Assembly (NCBI GenBank): GCA_946482515.1
Contig: CAMLRS010000001.1
Span: 503,474 to 567,473 of the forward strand
DNA: 64,000 nucleotides
From: an uncultured Flavobacteriales bacterium
GTDB taxonomy: Bacteria > Bacteroidota > Bacteroidia > Flavobacteriales > Crocinitomicaceae
Direction of reading: 5' to 3'
The notes below the pieces were generated by a model that had not been told where the DNA came from, did not search any database, and worked only from the letters and a program-made list of their open reading frames with translations. The position numbers were made by a program, and so were the translations under genes. Positions 30,401 to 40,900 of the stretch are shown here, piece by piece (position 1 is the first letter of the stretch; the number at the start of each line of letters is the position of its first letter).

Positions 30401-31942
30401 TTGAAAGCCGGCGCAGCTTACGTGCCGGTTGATCCGCTTTACCCGGCCGATCGCATTGCGTTCATCCAAAAAGACAGCGGTTGCAAAGCAATGATCGATG
30501 GAGCATTCATCGCTGACTTTTTAACCGTTCAATCCGGTTTTCCACAGGAGTGTCCGGATGTAGCAATCTCCCCTTCTGCCGCAGCGTATGTTATTTACAC
30601 CTCCGGCACAACCGGGTTGCCGAAAGGCGTTGTGGTAGAACACCGGAATGTGGTGCGCCTGTTTTTCTCCGATCATTCGCTGTTCGATTTCAGGCAGCAG
30701 GATGTGTGGACCATGTTCCATTCCTACTGCTTCGATTTCTCCGTTTGGGAAATGTACGGAGCGCTGTTTTATGGCGGCAGACTGGTTATGGTTCCCGCAA
30801 GTGTTTCGAAAGACATCGCGCTGTTTGCCGAATTGGTTGTGCGGGAAAAAGTAACCGTACTGAACCAGACACCTTCCGTTTTTGAATTGCTGATGAGCTA
30901 CCTGACGGAGAATGGCAGCTCCACGGAATTGCGCTACGTGATCTTTGGAGGCGAACAGCTGAATCCGGGGATCCTGGCCAATTGGAAACAAAGCTATCCC
31001 GAATGCCGCCTCATCAATATGTATGGCATTACGGAAACAACGGTTCACGTGACATTTAAGGAGCTGACCGGCAATGATATACAGAGCAATGTATCCAACA
31101 TTGGTACGCCGATCCCTACCTTGGGCTGTTTTGTCCGGGATAAGTACGGGCGGGAAGTTCCTCCGGGAATTCCGGGTGAGCTGTATGTAGCCGGCGCCGG
31201 TGTTGCACGTGGGTACCTCCATCGCGATGAGCTTACAAGGGAACGTTTTACTTCTTTGAACGGCGCGCGCGTTTACCGTTCCGGAGATCTTGTCCGGAAA
31301 AATCATTCCGGTGAGCTGGAATACATCGGGCGGAACGACGACCAGGTAAAAATCCGGGGCTATCGAATCGAAACCGCAGAAATTGAAAAAATGCTGCTTG
31401 GTCATTCCAAGGTGCGCGAAGTGCGCGTGCTGGTAAAAGGCGAACCAAAAAACAGGCAGCTTTGCGCCTATTTCAGCTCTGATGCCGGAACTGACGAACA
31501 ACTGCCCGCGAGCCTGCGCTCTTTCCTGGTGGCTAAATTGCCCGACTACATGATTCCGGCTCATTTTATCCAAATAGATCGGATTCCGGTAACCGTTAAC
31601 GGCAAGCTCGACAGAAGCAAGCTGCCATCGCCGGAAACCCGGAAAGCACCCGAACCACTACAAACGGCCCTCGAACAGCAATTGGGCAGCTGCTGGGCCG
31701 GACTATTGGGACTGGAAGTCAATCAAATAGGAAGAGACAGCAATTTCTTCGATTTGGGTGCCAACTCACTTACCGTTATGCGCCTGACGCTGGAACTTAA
31801 ATCGGATTTCGACTGCGAAATAGCTATTTCAGAAATTTTCGGGCGGCAAACAGTAAAAGAATTAGCCGAATACATTGAGAATCACCGCTGGCTTTCAGGT
31901 CAGGGAGAAGGAAATGTGAATCTAACGGAACTGGAAATATGA
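24485..31942 (+). CDS. NRPS: degenerate C-A(Asn)-PCP-E-C-A(Thr)-PCP
   Basis: 2485 residues. Residues ~1-410 have C-domain architecture, but the HHxxxDG position reads ALWTDHYG (~133-140), lacking both His residues, so it is probably not a condensing domain. Then come A1 (TSGTTGLPKG ~567; pocket D-L-T-K-I-G-E-V-G, one residue from the Asn code DLTKLGEVG), PCP (LGGDSIK, Ser ~953), E (HHLIVDG ~1126; SRTVGWFT ~1279), C with LSPLQEGMYYHW and HHIILDGWC (~1585) as expected for a D-donor, A2 (~2038; pocket D-F-W-N-I-G-M-V-H, the standard Thr code) and PCP (GANSL, Ser ~2428). The first module's condensation is presumably supplied by the last C of the protein at 11704. The C-terminal tail ends NLTELEI and overlaps the next start (ATGA), where a docking domain begins. 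Confidence 0.95.
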   Translation: MSEKFELSPNQKALWASLTNQLPESCYYDFCLEIPAEISEAQLKPALRSVLEKHRILASGLWKDSSNFFPTQFVRENAGVDFFQLEQEASLEAFGKLACQQFAYAYDPTHDHSLRCCYGKLDTGQTCLYVRIFALWTDHYGCYYFVKELNAFLNGAAPASDDDDSEMIEYINYASWQNQTVADQEGSVFWKNYSYNVNHYVLPFGKKQSASTYHVAKKQVLSLDQKLLQQQMGESGLSTEQFLLAAFARYVKGFDSNAITIGYVPFKPAYEELELTLGAVAKTVPLNIEAEIPVHELNRELAARLEELLEWSDYFEGASGKLNYCFEYVPVSAQNTGGPCKLLYSEPVGGMFDLKLVCTDNNGSVGITLLYDTTVFTDHEAALITAQLRGLLEGNQQPSEMDLKIIAEANATAKPVPNDWSVLQQIESFVQHKPEATALVFEGSSITYAELGQLSDKIARLLQQHYGIQAGDAIALAVERSDWMVIALLGILKSGAFYVPVDTDLPHDRIQFMLKDASCKIVLHGDSFQCKDLEAQTVHLNELQHIPEATTEIQLLPHVNTIAYCIYTSGTTGLPKGCLLTHANLNHYIHWANQHYYEQSQAPANWALITSIAFDLTITSIFSCLTMGGQLWIGSGKKDVGELLESCLSESATNTLKLTPSHLVVLNELNLDATNIRCMILGGEQVQQKQVKQFLEKHPNAQIFNEYGPTEATVGCVVEELLVDTEDVLIGKPIENMIARIVRPDGSLCLVGEAGELWLSGAGIAKGYLGREELNTTKFVSDQEGRWYKTGDLARWTAEGKMDYLGRIDEQLKIRGYRIEPGEIEHQLTAVPSVNAAVVLARPNNFGEPVLVAYYTAETKLQPTELQTTLAKGLPGYMIPAHFIYLKAFPLTTNGKVDKRALPDPETAVEIKKEPYVAPGSPKEQAVTSAYETVLRTEQVGVLDNFFHLGGDSIKAIQIVSELRKSGYTTSIEKVLLSPTPSQLALQLSSTTNIENTGPVTGNVLLGPIQKKLLREEQVRSLNYNQAVFLQTTGAIDPQLLEKCLDQLLRHHDALRMQFEWKEHGWEQTCLADIKTSSVLVHFSPENGASFEEACEALQQSILPQSSPLFRVLLDTTGNRVLLVAHHLIVDGVSWRIILEDLNALYAGLQHGHEVELPPKSASFQEWQQVLEKHSGSDAVLAENSYWSKVAEEAFAFPVMDPTATNRICDSFSDGFELDEQLTERFLSKCYTAYRTEAEMLLITAMIRSFGQSFSLEGLTVMLEGHGRQTLSDTIDVSRTVGWFTSLYPVNFSLGEEPLAATLIRVKETLKRIPEKGFAYGLLEAGNESLSVKAPLTFNYLGEIAASEAENASFFQLSGEPHGNSVSPFWERSGLLDVTAVVVHKKLTVRVTAAGLQIDPAAVRATTASFSQQLNELIELLHLETAEHITPSDLTCNELEPAAVLELNAENDLEDVYTLSPLQEGMYYHWKLTPGSGVYVNQIAYTRRAQLTSAQVEKALLRLMERHPVLRTGFTTDYLGKVLQVVRKKVQPDFQFIDNRESMSSRGQLLNEDCSGAFELDAKTLLRLNLVQMAEEEYLFVWCFHHIILDGWCTGILISDFEQYLAAELHGAKVQLPAVRPFSDYIKWLNKRNHSTATDYWNNFLEGYDNAVSVPYQQVKNLQESMQSVVESCTIEGQSYEQFTHLCHRLSITQNSFLQTVWGYLLALYNGSDDVVFGSVVSGRSNDLEGIDKMVGMFINTIPVRCVFEEGKTIEQLLLGIHHKAIESTPYHYQNLADVQSLSEQGMHLINHIMVFENFAVSEQTLSAESTAISDLQFTDRTNYPFNLVIIPAENTLKIEFRYDAGRFDSAGIRHLASEFLYLIDAFSRNPEKMPSELPYWPDNVSGSLPQLVDVAWPEDKTIIDCIQDQLPANRNAIAISSEGKNLTYGEVDILSNALAWYLIKEKSVVVEDLVSICLDRNEWVVISMLAILKAGAAYVPVDPLYPADRIAFIQKDSGCKAMIDGAFIADFLTVQSGFPQECPDVAISPSAAAYVIYTSGTTGLPKGVVVEHRNVVRLFFSDHSLFDFRQQDVWTMFHSYCFDFSVWEMYGALFYGGRLVMVPASVSKDIALFAELVVREKVTVLNQTPSVFELLMSYLTENGSSTELRYVIFGGEQLNPGILANWKQSYPECRLINMYGITETTVHVTFKELTGNDIQSNVSNIGTPIPTLGCFVRDKYGREVPPGIPGELYVAGAGVARGYLHRDELTRERFTSLNGARVYRSGDLVRKNHSGELEYIGRNDDQVKIRGYRIETAEIEKMLLGHSKVREVRVLVKGEPKNRQLCAYFSSDAGTDEQLPASLRSFLVAKLPDYMIPAHFIQIDRIPVTVNGKLDRSKLPSPETRKAPEPLQTALEQQLGSCWAGLLGLEVNQIGRDSNFFDLGANSLTVMRLTLELKSDFDCEIAISEIFGRQTVKELAEYIENHRWLSGQGEGNVNLTELEI

Positions 31943-34900
31943 AGTTTGATCAACTCATGACATTACTCAGGGAGAAACAAATCAGGGTTTCTCTCCACAA
32001 CGACAACCTTAAAATAGCTGCCGAGCAAGCAGCACTTACCCCGGACGTTATTGAAGCCCTGAAGGCACATAAGCCGGAACTGATCAAACAGCTGCGACAA
32101 CTGGAACAATCCCAGTCGGGAAGTGGTATTCCTGCTGCTGAAGAAAAGCCGTTCTATCAGACCACGCCTACCCAGCGAAGATTATTTTTCCTGTGGTTGC
32201 TGGATCCTGAAAGCACCGGCTACAACATGACGTTTCGCATGAAGCTGCCGGAAAACATGGCATCCGATCAGATTGAACAGTACCTGCAACAACTGATAGC
32301 CCGTCATGAAATTTTGCGGACAACGTTTCATCTGGAAGACGAACAACCGGTTCAGAAAATTCATCCGCACATGGCTTTTTCCGTTGAGCAGTATGAAGCC
32401 GGTCAACAGCCGGAAGCATTCATCCGGCCTTTTGACTTGAACAAGGACGTCCTGATACGTGCCGCCGTTGTTGTAGCCGGAACAACACCTGGGGAGCTGA
32501 TTATCGACATGCATCATATCATCAGCGACGGTATTTCAGGGAAACTATTATTACAGGAATTCCAGCAGCTCTGTCAGAATGAGTCACTGCCTCCGGTTAC
32601 TTGCCGCTACAGAGATTATGCAGAATGGCTCTATTCGGAGGAACAGCAGCAACGCATCCGGCAGCAGGAATTGTACTGGCTGAACCAGTTTTCCGAATTG
32701 CCACTCGTACCGGATTTTCCACTGGACAAGGACAGGCCCGTTATGCGTGACCTGAACGGAAACAGTGTTTTATTTTTACTCTCCGGCGACGACTATGCGC
32801 AGCTGAAACAAGTAGCCAGCGAATCGGAGACCACCCTTTTCATGTGTCTATTATCGGTGGTTTCCATCTGGATTTCGAAGCTCACGGGAAATGAAGATTT
32901 TGTGATCGGTACACCGGTAAGCGGCCGCACACACAAAGACACTTCAGACATTGTTGGTTTGTTCATCAATACCCTTGCTGTCCGCACACAACCCGCAGGC
33001 ACCAAACAGTTTCACGATTTTTTGCTGGAGACCAGGCAGAAAACCGTGGAAATGCTGGAAAACCAGGAATACCCGTTTGAAAGCCTGATTGAACAACTAG
33101 GTGTAGCACACGATTCCTCGAGAAACCCATTGTTTGACGTGTTGTATTCCTTGCAGCAATTCCCCGGAAACGCACCGGATGGTATTCTTACGGGAACACA
33201 CATCCCCGGACAGGCGAAGGCAGATCTTACCGTTGAAATAAGCGCTTTCGATGATCAGCTGCTGTTCAACATCAGCTATGCTACTTCCCTCTACCAGCCG
33301 GAATCCATAAACCGGTTTATCGGCTACCTGGAAACACTTCTGCGGACCGTAACAAACGGAACAACAACTGAAATCAGCTCGCTGACAGTTTTATCGCCCG
33401 AAGAGATCACTAAACAGCTCAGTGGTTTTAACCAATCCGAAACCGACTTCCCCCATGATCAATCGATAGGGGAATTGTTCCTGGAATGGGTCGGTAAAAC
33501 ACCTGATGCACTTGCCCTGGTCGCCAATGGAAAAAGCTATTCTTACCGTGAGGCGAATGCTGAAGTGAACCGCCTGGCAAATTTTCTGTCCCGGCGCAAA
33601 GGAGTCCATTCCGGTGACCGGGTGGCCATACAGCTTGAACGAAACGAATGGTATCCGCTGGTACTATTGGCTATCCTGAAATTGGGAAGCAGCTATGTGC
33701 CTTTGGACATCGCATTTCCCCTGGAACGGACGGATAACATCCTGAAACAGGCTGCCTGCACCTGCTGTTTCGATGCAGAAATGCTGGCCGAATATTTCGC
33801 AGCAAGAACGTCTGTAAGCGCCGAAGAACCGCTTCAAACGGCAACTCCGGAAAGCACAGCTTACATCATGTTTACGTCGGGATCGACAGGAACGCCTAAA
33901 GGAGTTGTTGTGGCCCATCGTGCAGTAGTACGATTGGTCAAAAACACCAATTATGTACAGCTTTCGCCCGGAGAAGCCGTGCTTGGATTATCCAATTTTG
34001 CCTTTGACGGTTCCGTATTCGATCTGTTTATGCCCTTACTGAATGGTGGAACAACCGTTGTGGCACCAAAGGATATCTTTCTGGATATGCGGGCATTCGG
34101 GCAACTGATCGACGAACACGCTGTTAAAGCATTCTTCGTAACAACCGCTCTGTTCAATAATCTGGTGGAGGAAGAGCCAACTGCGCTTGCTGACGTCAAT
34201 TACGTACTGTTCGGAGGTGAACAGGTTTCTGTTAAGCATGTTTCACGTTTCCTGGAACTTTACCCGGAAGTCAACCTGCAACACGTGTACGGACCTACAG
34301 AAAACACCACGTTTTCGACCTACTACCCCATCCGGGAACGCTTTAACGGACAAAAAACCGTTCCGATCGGAATGCCCATCGCCAATAGCAGCTGCTACAT
34401 CCTGGATAAATATGGCCAATTAATGCCGCAAGGAGCCATCGGGGAAATTTACGTGGGAGGTGCCGGTTTGGCCAAAGGCTACCTGGATAATGCATCCCTG
34501 ACAGCCGAAAAATTCATTGATCACCCGTTCCTGTCATCCGGGAAATTGTACAGGACTGGCGATACCGGAAAATGGACTCCGGAAGGGGCAATCGTATTTG
34601 CAGGACGCGTAGATCATCAGGTCAAAATTCGCGGACACCGCATTGAACCTGGAGAAATAGAGCAGGTCTTACTGGCTCACAAGGAAGTGGACGAAGCCAT
34701 CGTGGTAACGCATGATCATCCTTCCGGCGAAAAAGTACTGGTCGCCTATTACACGCATGTAGCTCCGGTTTCTGACAGCGCCCTGAAACAGTATCTGCGC
34801 GACTACCTGCCGGAATACATGGTACCGGGCTATATCATCTGCCTGGATAACATGCCGCTCAATACGAATGGCAAAATAGACCGGTCTGCGTTAGTGTTTC

Positions 34901-37900
34901 CCGAATACGACGGAGAAAAAACATCGGAACAACCAGCCAACGAGATTGAACAACAATTACTCAGGTGGTGGCAAGACCTGTTGTCCAGACAGGACATCGG
35001 AACACGTGACAGTTTCTTTGAATTAGGAGGTCACTCACTCAAATTAATGAAGCTGCTTTCCCGGATAGAAGAAACCTTCAAAGTCAAAATACCTGTCGCA
35101 GACTTGTACCGATCGCCGGATATACAGCACATGGCGCAGCTGATCCGGGAATGTTCCTTTCAGAAGCATATTCCGGTAAAACAGGCCGATCAGAAAGAAT
35201 ACTACCCGTTAACGCCGGCACAACAGCGCTTATTCCTGTTGCAGAAGCTGGACCCGGAATCCCTGGCTTACCATATTCCGCTAAGCGTACCGCTCTCCGG
35301 CTTAACAGATGAAAAAACGCTGGAAAAGGTTCTGAAGGAGCTCATTAACCGACACGAAACGCTCCGGACCTCCTTCCATTTAATTGACGATCAACCGGTT
35401 CAGAAAATCCATCCTGCTGTTGATTTCCGCTTAGAGACCATCGAAGGGAATCCTGCTGAAATCAGCAAACAGTTCATTCGTCCTTTTGACCTTGCAGCTG
35501 CACCACTATGCCGCGGGGCCATTATCAAAGACCGGGATACCGGAAAAGCGTCGCTGTTGCTGGATATGCACCATATCATAAGCGACGGCTATTCGCAGGA
35601 AATTCTCACCCACGAATTCCGGATGCTGGCTGAAGGGAACGAGCTTCCCCCTGTTGCCGTACAGTACCGGGATTATGCGGAATGGCTGAATATACCCGAA
35701 GTAGCGGAGAAGATCAACCAACAGGAAGCCTACTGGCTGAATGTATTCGGGGATGAAATTCCGGTATTGGAGCTTCCTGCCGACTTTGCACGTCCCGCTA
35801 TTATTGATACGAATGGAAAAAGTGTTTCGATCCCATTAGACGAACACATATTCGGGGCGTTTTCCAACTGGTGTGTGGCAAACAGCTTAACCCATTACAT
35901 GGGGTTTGCCTCCGTTGTAACCGTGTTGCTTTCACGACTGAGCGGATCGGAAGATATTGTGATCGGAAGCCCTGTTGCAGGAAGAGGACACAAAGACCTG
36001 GAACAACTGGTCGGCGTGCTGATCAACACCGTTGTTCTGCGCAATCAGCCGCTGGCAACCAAAAAAGTAAAAGACTACATCCGCGAAGTAAAAAACACCG
36101 TGCTGGATGCATTTAACCACCAGGAATACCCGTTTGAACAATTGGTGGAAAAAACCCTGACCTACCGGGATCAAAGCCGCAACCCGCTGTTTGATGTAAT
36201 GCTCGTGGTGCAGAACCAGTCAAGTATGGTGATTGACCCGGCGAGCCATGGAATTCACCAGGAAAATCAACAGGCAAAAGTGGATCTTACCATTGAAGTG
36301 ATCGAAGAAGGTCAGACGGCTTCACTGGGCATCACGTATGCCTCCAGCCTCTTCAAGCCGGAAACCATCGACCGTTTCCTGGCCTATTTGAAAACGCTCC
36401 TGGACATTTTCCCCACCTCTATGGAAAGCTCCATAAGTGAATTGCAGCTACTGGGGGAAGAAGAGAAAGTATTCCTGTTAGAAGAGCTCAATACAACCGG
36501 CAACGCCTTTCCTGATGACCAAACACTGGCACAGCTCTTTGAAGGAATCGTGAGCGCCATGCCGAATGAAACGGCCATTGTATTTGAGAACAGCACTTTT
36601 ACCTTCTCCGAAGCAGACCGGGTTTCCAGCCAGCTTGCACGCTACCTGACCCAATATCACCAGGTCGGACGGGGACATATTGTGGCCATCAAGCTGGAAC
36701 GAAGTGAATGGCTGCCGCTTTCCATGCTGGCCATTCTGAAATGCGGTGCGGCCTATTTGCCGATTGCTCCCGATTATCCGGAAGACCGCATTCGTTATAT
36801 GGAAGAAAACAGCCGCTGCCAGGTAACCATTGATAACGACCTGCTGGAATCCTTCCTGAATAGCAAAGACACCTTATCTGCGGAGCCTGTTTTATCTCCG
36901 GCTCAGCCCGATGATTTGGCTTACGTGTTATATACCTCGGGATCTACCGGGAACCCGAAAGGATGTATGCTGAATCACCGCGGAGTGGTGAACCGGATTG
37001 ACTGGATGTGGCATGCCTTCGGGTTCAAACAGGGAGAAACCGTTCTTCAGAAAACGACCTTTACGTTTGATGTTTCCGTCTGGGAATTTTTCCTTCCGCT
37101 TTGCTGGGGCAACAAAATGGTGATCTGTACAGCTGAAGATATCCAGTCGCCAGTGCGCCTCAGTCAGCTGATCCGCCAACACCGGATCAACACCCTGCAT
37201 TTTGTTCCGAGCATGTTTACCGCTTTCGTTCAGGAGCTGGGCCATTCAGGCGCCGGAAACCTGGAAAGCTTATGCCGGGTTATTACAAGTGGTGAAGCAT
37301 TGTCCGCTATTGATGTCAATAAGTGGTATGAGCTTTCATCCGTTCCTATCCACAACTTATACGGACCTACGGAAGCCTCCATCGATGTCAGCTATTACAC
37401 GGCAGAAAAAGGCGACCTGGAAATTCCCATAGGAAAACCTATCTGGAACACGCAATTGTATGTGTTGGGCAAACAGCTGGAGCTGCTTCCTTTCGGTGTA
37501 GCCGGTGAAATCTGCATCGGGGGAATAGGACTTGCACGGGGATACCTCAACAATGAGGAGCTGACCGCAGAAAAATTCGTTGAAAATCCACATATCCCAG
37601 GAACACGGATCTACCGCACAGGTGATATCGGCAAATGGCGCAGCGACCGACAGCTGATGTACCTGAATCGTTCGGATAACCAGGTGAAAATTAGAGGTTA
37701 CCGGATCGAGCTGGGAGAAATCGAGACCGCTTTGCGTTCGCTTCAAACGATCAGCGAAGCCGTTGTAACCGTTCGAAAAAATGAACAGGGAGAAAGCATC
37801 CTCACAGCCTACGTCACAGCAAACGAAGACTTGAACGTTCGCGATTTACGTAATGATTTGCTCAAATCGTTACCGGATTATATGATTCCTGCCGTTTTCC

Positions 37901-40900
37901 TCCGGATTGAACGCTTGCCATTGACTCCAAATGGCAAACTGGACAGAAAAGCGGTGCCTGCTATGATAGCAGAAACCGTTCAGACAGGAGTGGAATACGC
38001 AGAGCCACGCAATGACTTTGAAAAAACCATTGCTGGTATCTGGTGCTCGGCACTCGCCCGCGATCAGATCAGTATCCACGACCGGTTCTTTGAGCTGGGT
38101 GGAGATTCCATCAAAATCCTGCGACTAGCGGGTATCATCAGGAATGAGACCGGCTATGACATTCCGTTGAGAGAGCTGTATGCGCATGATTCGATTGCGG
38201 CACTTTCCGAATATGTTTCAGCGAATAGTGCAGCACTTTCAGACAGCACCAAAAACCTGCACGCACGCATTGCTGAAACGGCCGCATCATTTGATACCCT
38301 CAAAGAACGGCTGCTTTCCTCCGGTAAACTGACAAATGCCGGGAACATTGAGGATATCTACCCGATGAGCGCCATCGAAAAAGGAATGGTCTTTGAATCG
38401 GTGGCCGACCCGACTGCGGGCGTATACCACGATCAGGCATTTTACAGAAGATCCTTCCCGAAATTCGACTTCGATCTCTTCCTGCTGGCACTAAAAAAAA
38501 TGGTAAACAAACACCCTATTCTGAGAACAGGCTACAACCTGGTTGATTTCGAAGAAGAAGTACACTTGATTTACCGGGAAATTGAATTGCCGGTCGACTA
38601 CTTCGATCTGTCTGATTTGTCCGGACAAGCACAGCTGGATCATATTAAGCAATTCCTGGCCGATGAACGCAGCAATCCGTTTGATACGGCAAAGGCCCCA
38701 CTATGGCGGATGACGCTCTTTCAGATGGACAGTCAAACCATTGGTTTCGCCTGGCAGTTTCACCATGCCATATTGGACGGATGGAGCAACGCAACACTGA
38801 TCACAGAGCTGAACAATTGCTATGTCTCGCTGATCCAACAACCCGATTATCAATTACCTGCGCTGACTGCGGATTATAAAGACTTTATCATCCGGTCTGT
38901 CATCAATCGCTCCGATGAAAATCTGCTACAGTTCTGGAAACAAGAGCTTGCGGCTTATTCGAAACCGGAATTGTTTACCGAAACTGTTATTCACGAAGAC
39001 TTTCTGTTCCAGCTTCCGGCGGCCCAATTGGAAAAACTGGAACAATCTGCTTCCTCTCTGGGCGTATCGGTGAAAACAGTTGCTTTCTCGGCCTACCTGA
39101 AAATGCTGGGTCTGCTGGTAACCGATGATGAATTGGTGGTTGGAATGGTCACCAATACACGTCCGGCAGTAGAAGACGGCGCCAACATTCTCGGCTGTTT
39201 CCTGAATACGATTCCGGTGCGGATAGCATTGAACGATCATCGTACTACCGGAGATTTTGTCCAAACGGTCCATCAAAAATTAAATGACATTCGTGATAAG
39301 GAACACCTGGAGTTTTTCGACATCGTGAAGCTAATGGGAGAACAGTCGGGACATGGGGCACCATTTTTCGACACCTTATTTAATTATGTGGATTTCCACG
39401 TTTTTGATGAGCTGGATACATCCGGAAATACCACTTCTACTGAACAGGGGGATTCATTGGATTGGGAAATGACCAATACCTACCTGGATTTCTCCATCAA
39501 CAAAACCGGTGGTGCGTTCCGCATCAGCATGACGCTCAACCGACAGTTACGGGCCGGTTTATCCACTCAGCGACTGGGTGAATTATTCCTGCGGATCTTA
39601 ACCTTCATGACCGCCGATCCTGAGCATACATTTTCAGAAATGGATTTGCTTACGGAAGAAGAACACCAGCTACTCAATGATTTCAATGCGACGGATCGCG
39701 CTGATGCCAATGGTTCTGTACTGGAGCTTTTCAAGCGTCAGCTGCAACAAACACCGGATGCCATTATACTTCAGGCAAACGACAGGCAGGTTTCCTATGA
39801 AGAGCTGGATCGCTTGTCCACCAAAATTGCCCGCTTCCTCGTAACCAATTACCAGCTGGGATCAGGCCGATATGCGGGGATCCAGTTGCCGCGTTCTGAA
39901 AAAACGGTGGCAGTTATGCTCGCTGTCCTTAAAACCGGTGGTGCCTATATTCCGATCGATGTAAATTATCCGGAGGATAGGATCAGCTACATGATTGAAA
40001 ACAGCCAGTGCCAGGTAGTGATCGATGACACGCTGCTTACCGGCATCCTGAACAGTCAGGATAACGAGGAGGAATTGGTTGCAGACATCCGGCCAGCCGA
40101 TACGGCTTATGTCATCTACACATCCGGTTCCACAGGGAAACCAAAAGGTGTGGAAGTTTCACATGCAGCCTTGCTGGATTATTGTCAAACAGTTAAAAAC
40201 ACCTTTCAGCTCACAGAAGCCGATACGGTACTGCACCAGGCGTCCATTTCATTCGATGTTTCAGTGGAGGAAATTTATCCCGCACTGATTGCCGGATGCA
40301 GATTGCTCATTGCACCCGACGGGACCAATGACATCGAGGTGCTCATGCAGCTGATTGAACGGGAAAAGGTCACATTTGTAAGCACAACACCGCTTGTAAT
40401 AAGCGAGCTCAATCGTTACCCTGAACAATTCAGTCACCTGCGTGTCCTGATCAGCGGCGGAGATGAGCTGCGGACGATGTACTGTGATCAGCTGGTTGAT
40501 CGGCTCCAGTTGTACAACACCTACGGACCAACGGAAGCAACGGTTTGCGCAACCTATCATCGCGTAATAGCTAGTGAGGAAGCCCCGTTGATTGGTTCAC
40601 CTATTCCCAATCACCGCATCTATATACTTGGACGGGACGGTGAATTGCTTCCGCCTGGAGTCATTGGACAGCTGTGCATCGGTGGGGCCGGTGTAGCGAA
40701 AGGTTATCTGAATAATGCTGCATTAACCAGCGAAAAATTCATCGCAAGCCCTTTCGTTGACGGAGAACGTATCTACCTGACCGGCGATTTGGGCCGCTGG
40801 TTGCCCGATGGCCGAATTGCCTTTGCCGGCCGAATGGATGAACAGCTGAAAATCAGAGGATACCGGATCGAACCCGGTGAGATCGAGGCGGCATTTTTGT

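Noticed and set aside
30521..31573. 350-codon minus-strand open frame inside the NRPS
   Set aside because: It is antisense to intact A-domain core motifs, and the long shadow frame is explained by codon bias of the + gene.
38330..39660. Dual C/E domain after the Ser module
   Set aside because: I could not find the extra N-terminal HH(I/L)xxxxGD motif expected of dual domains. It is kept only as one option in a finding.
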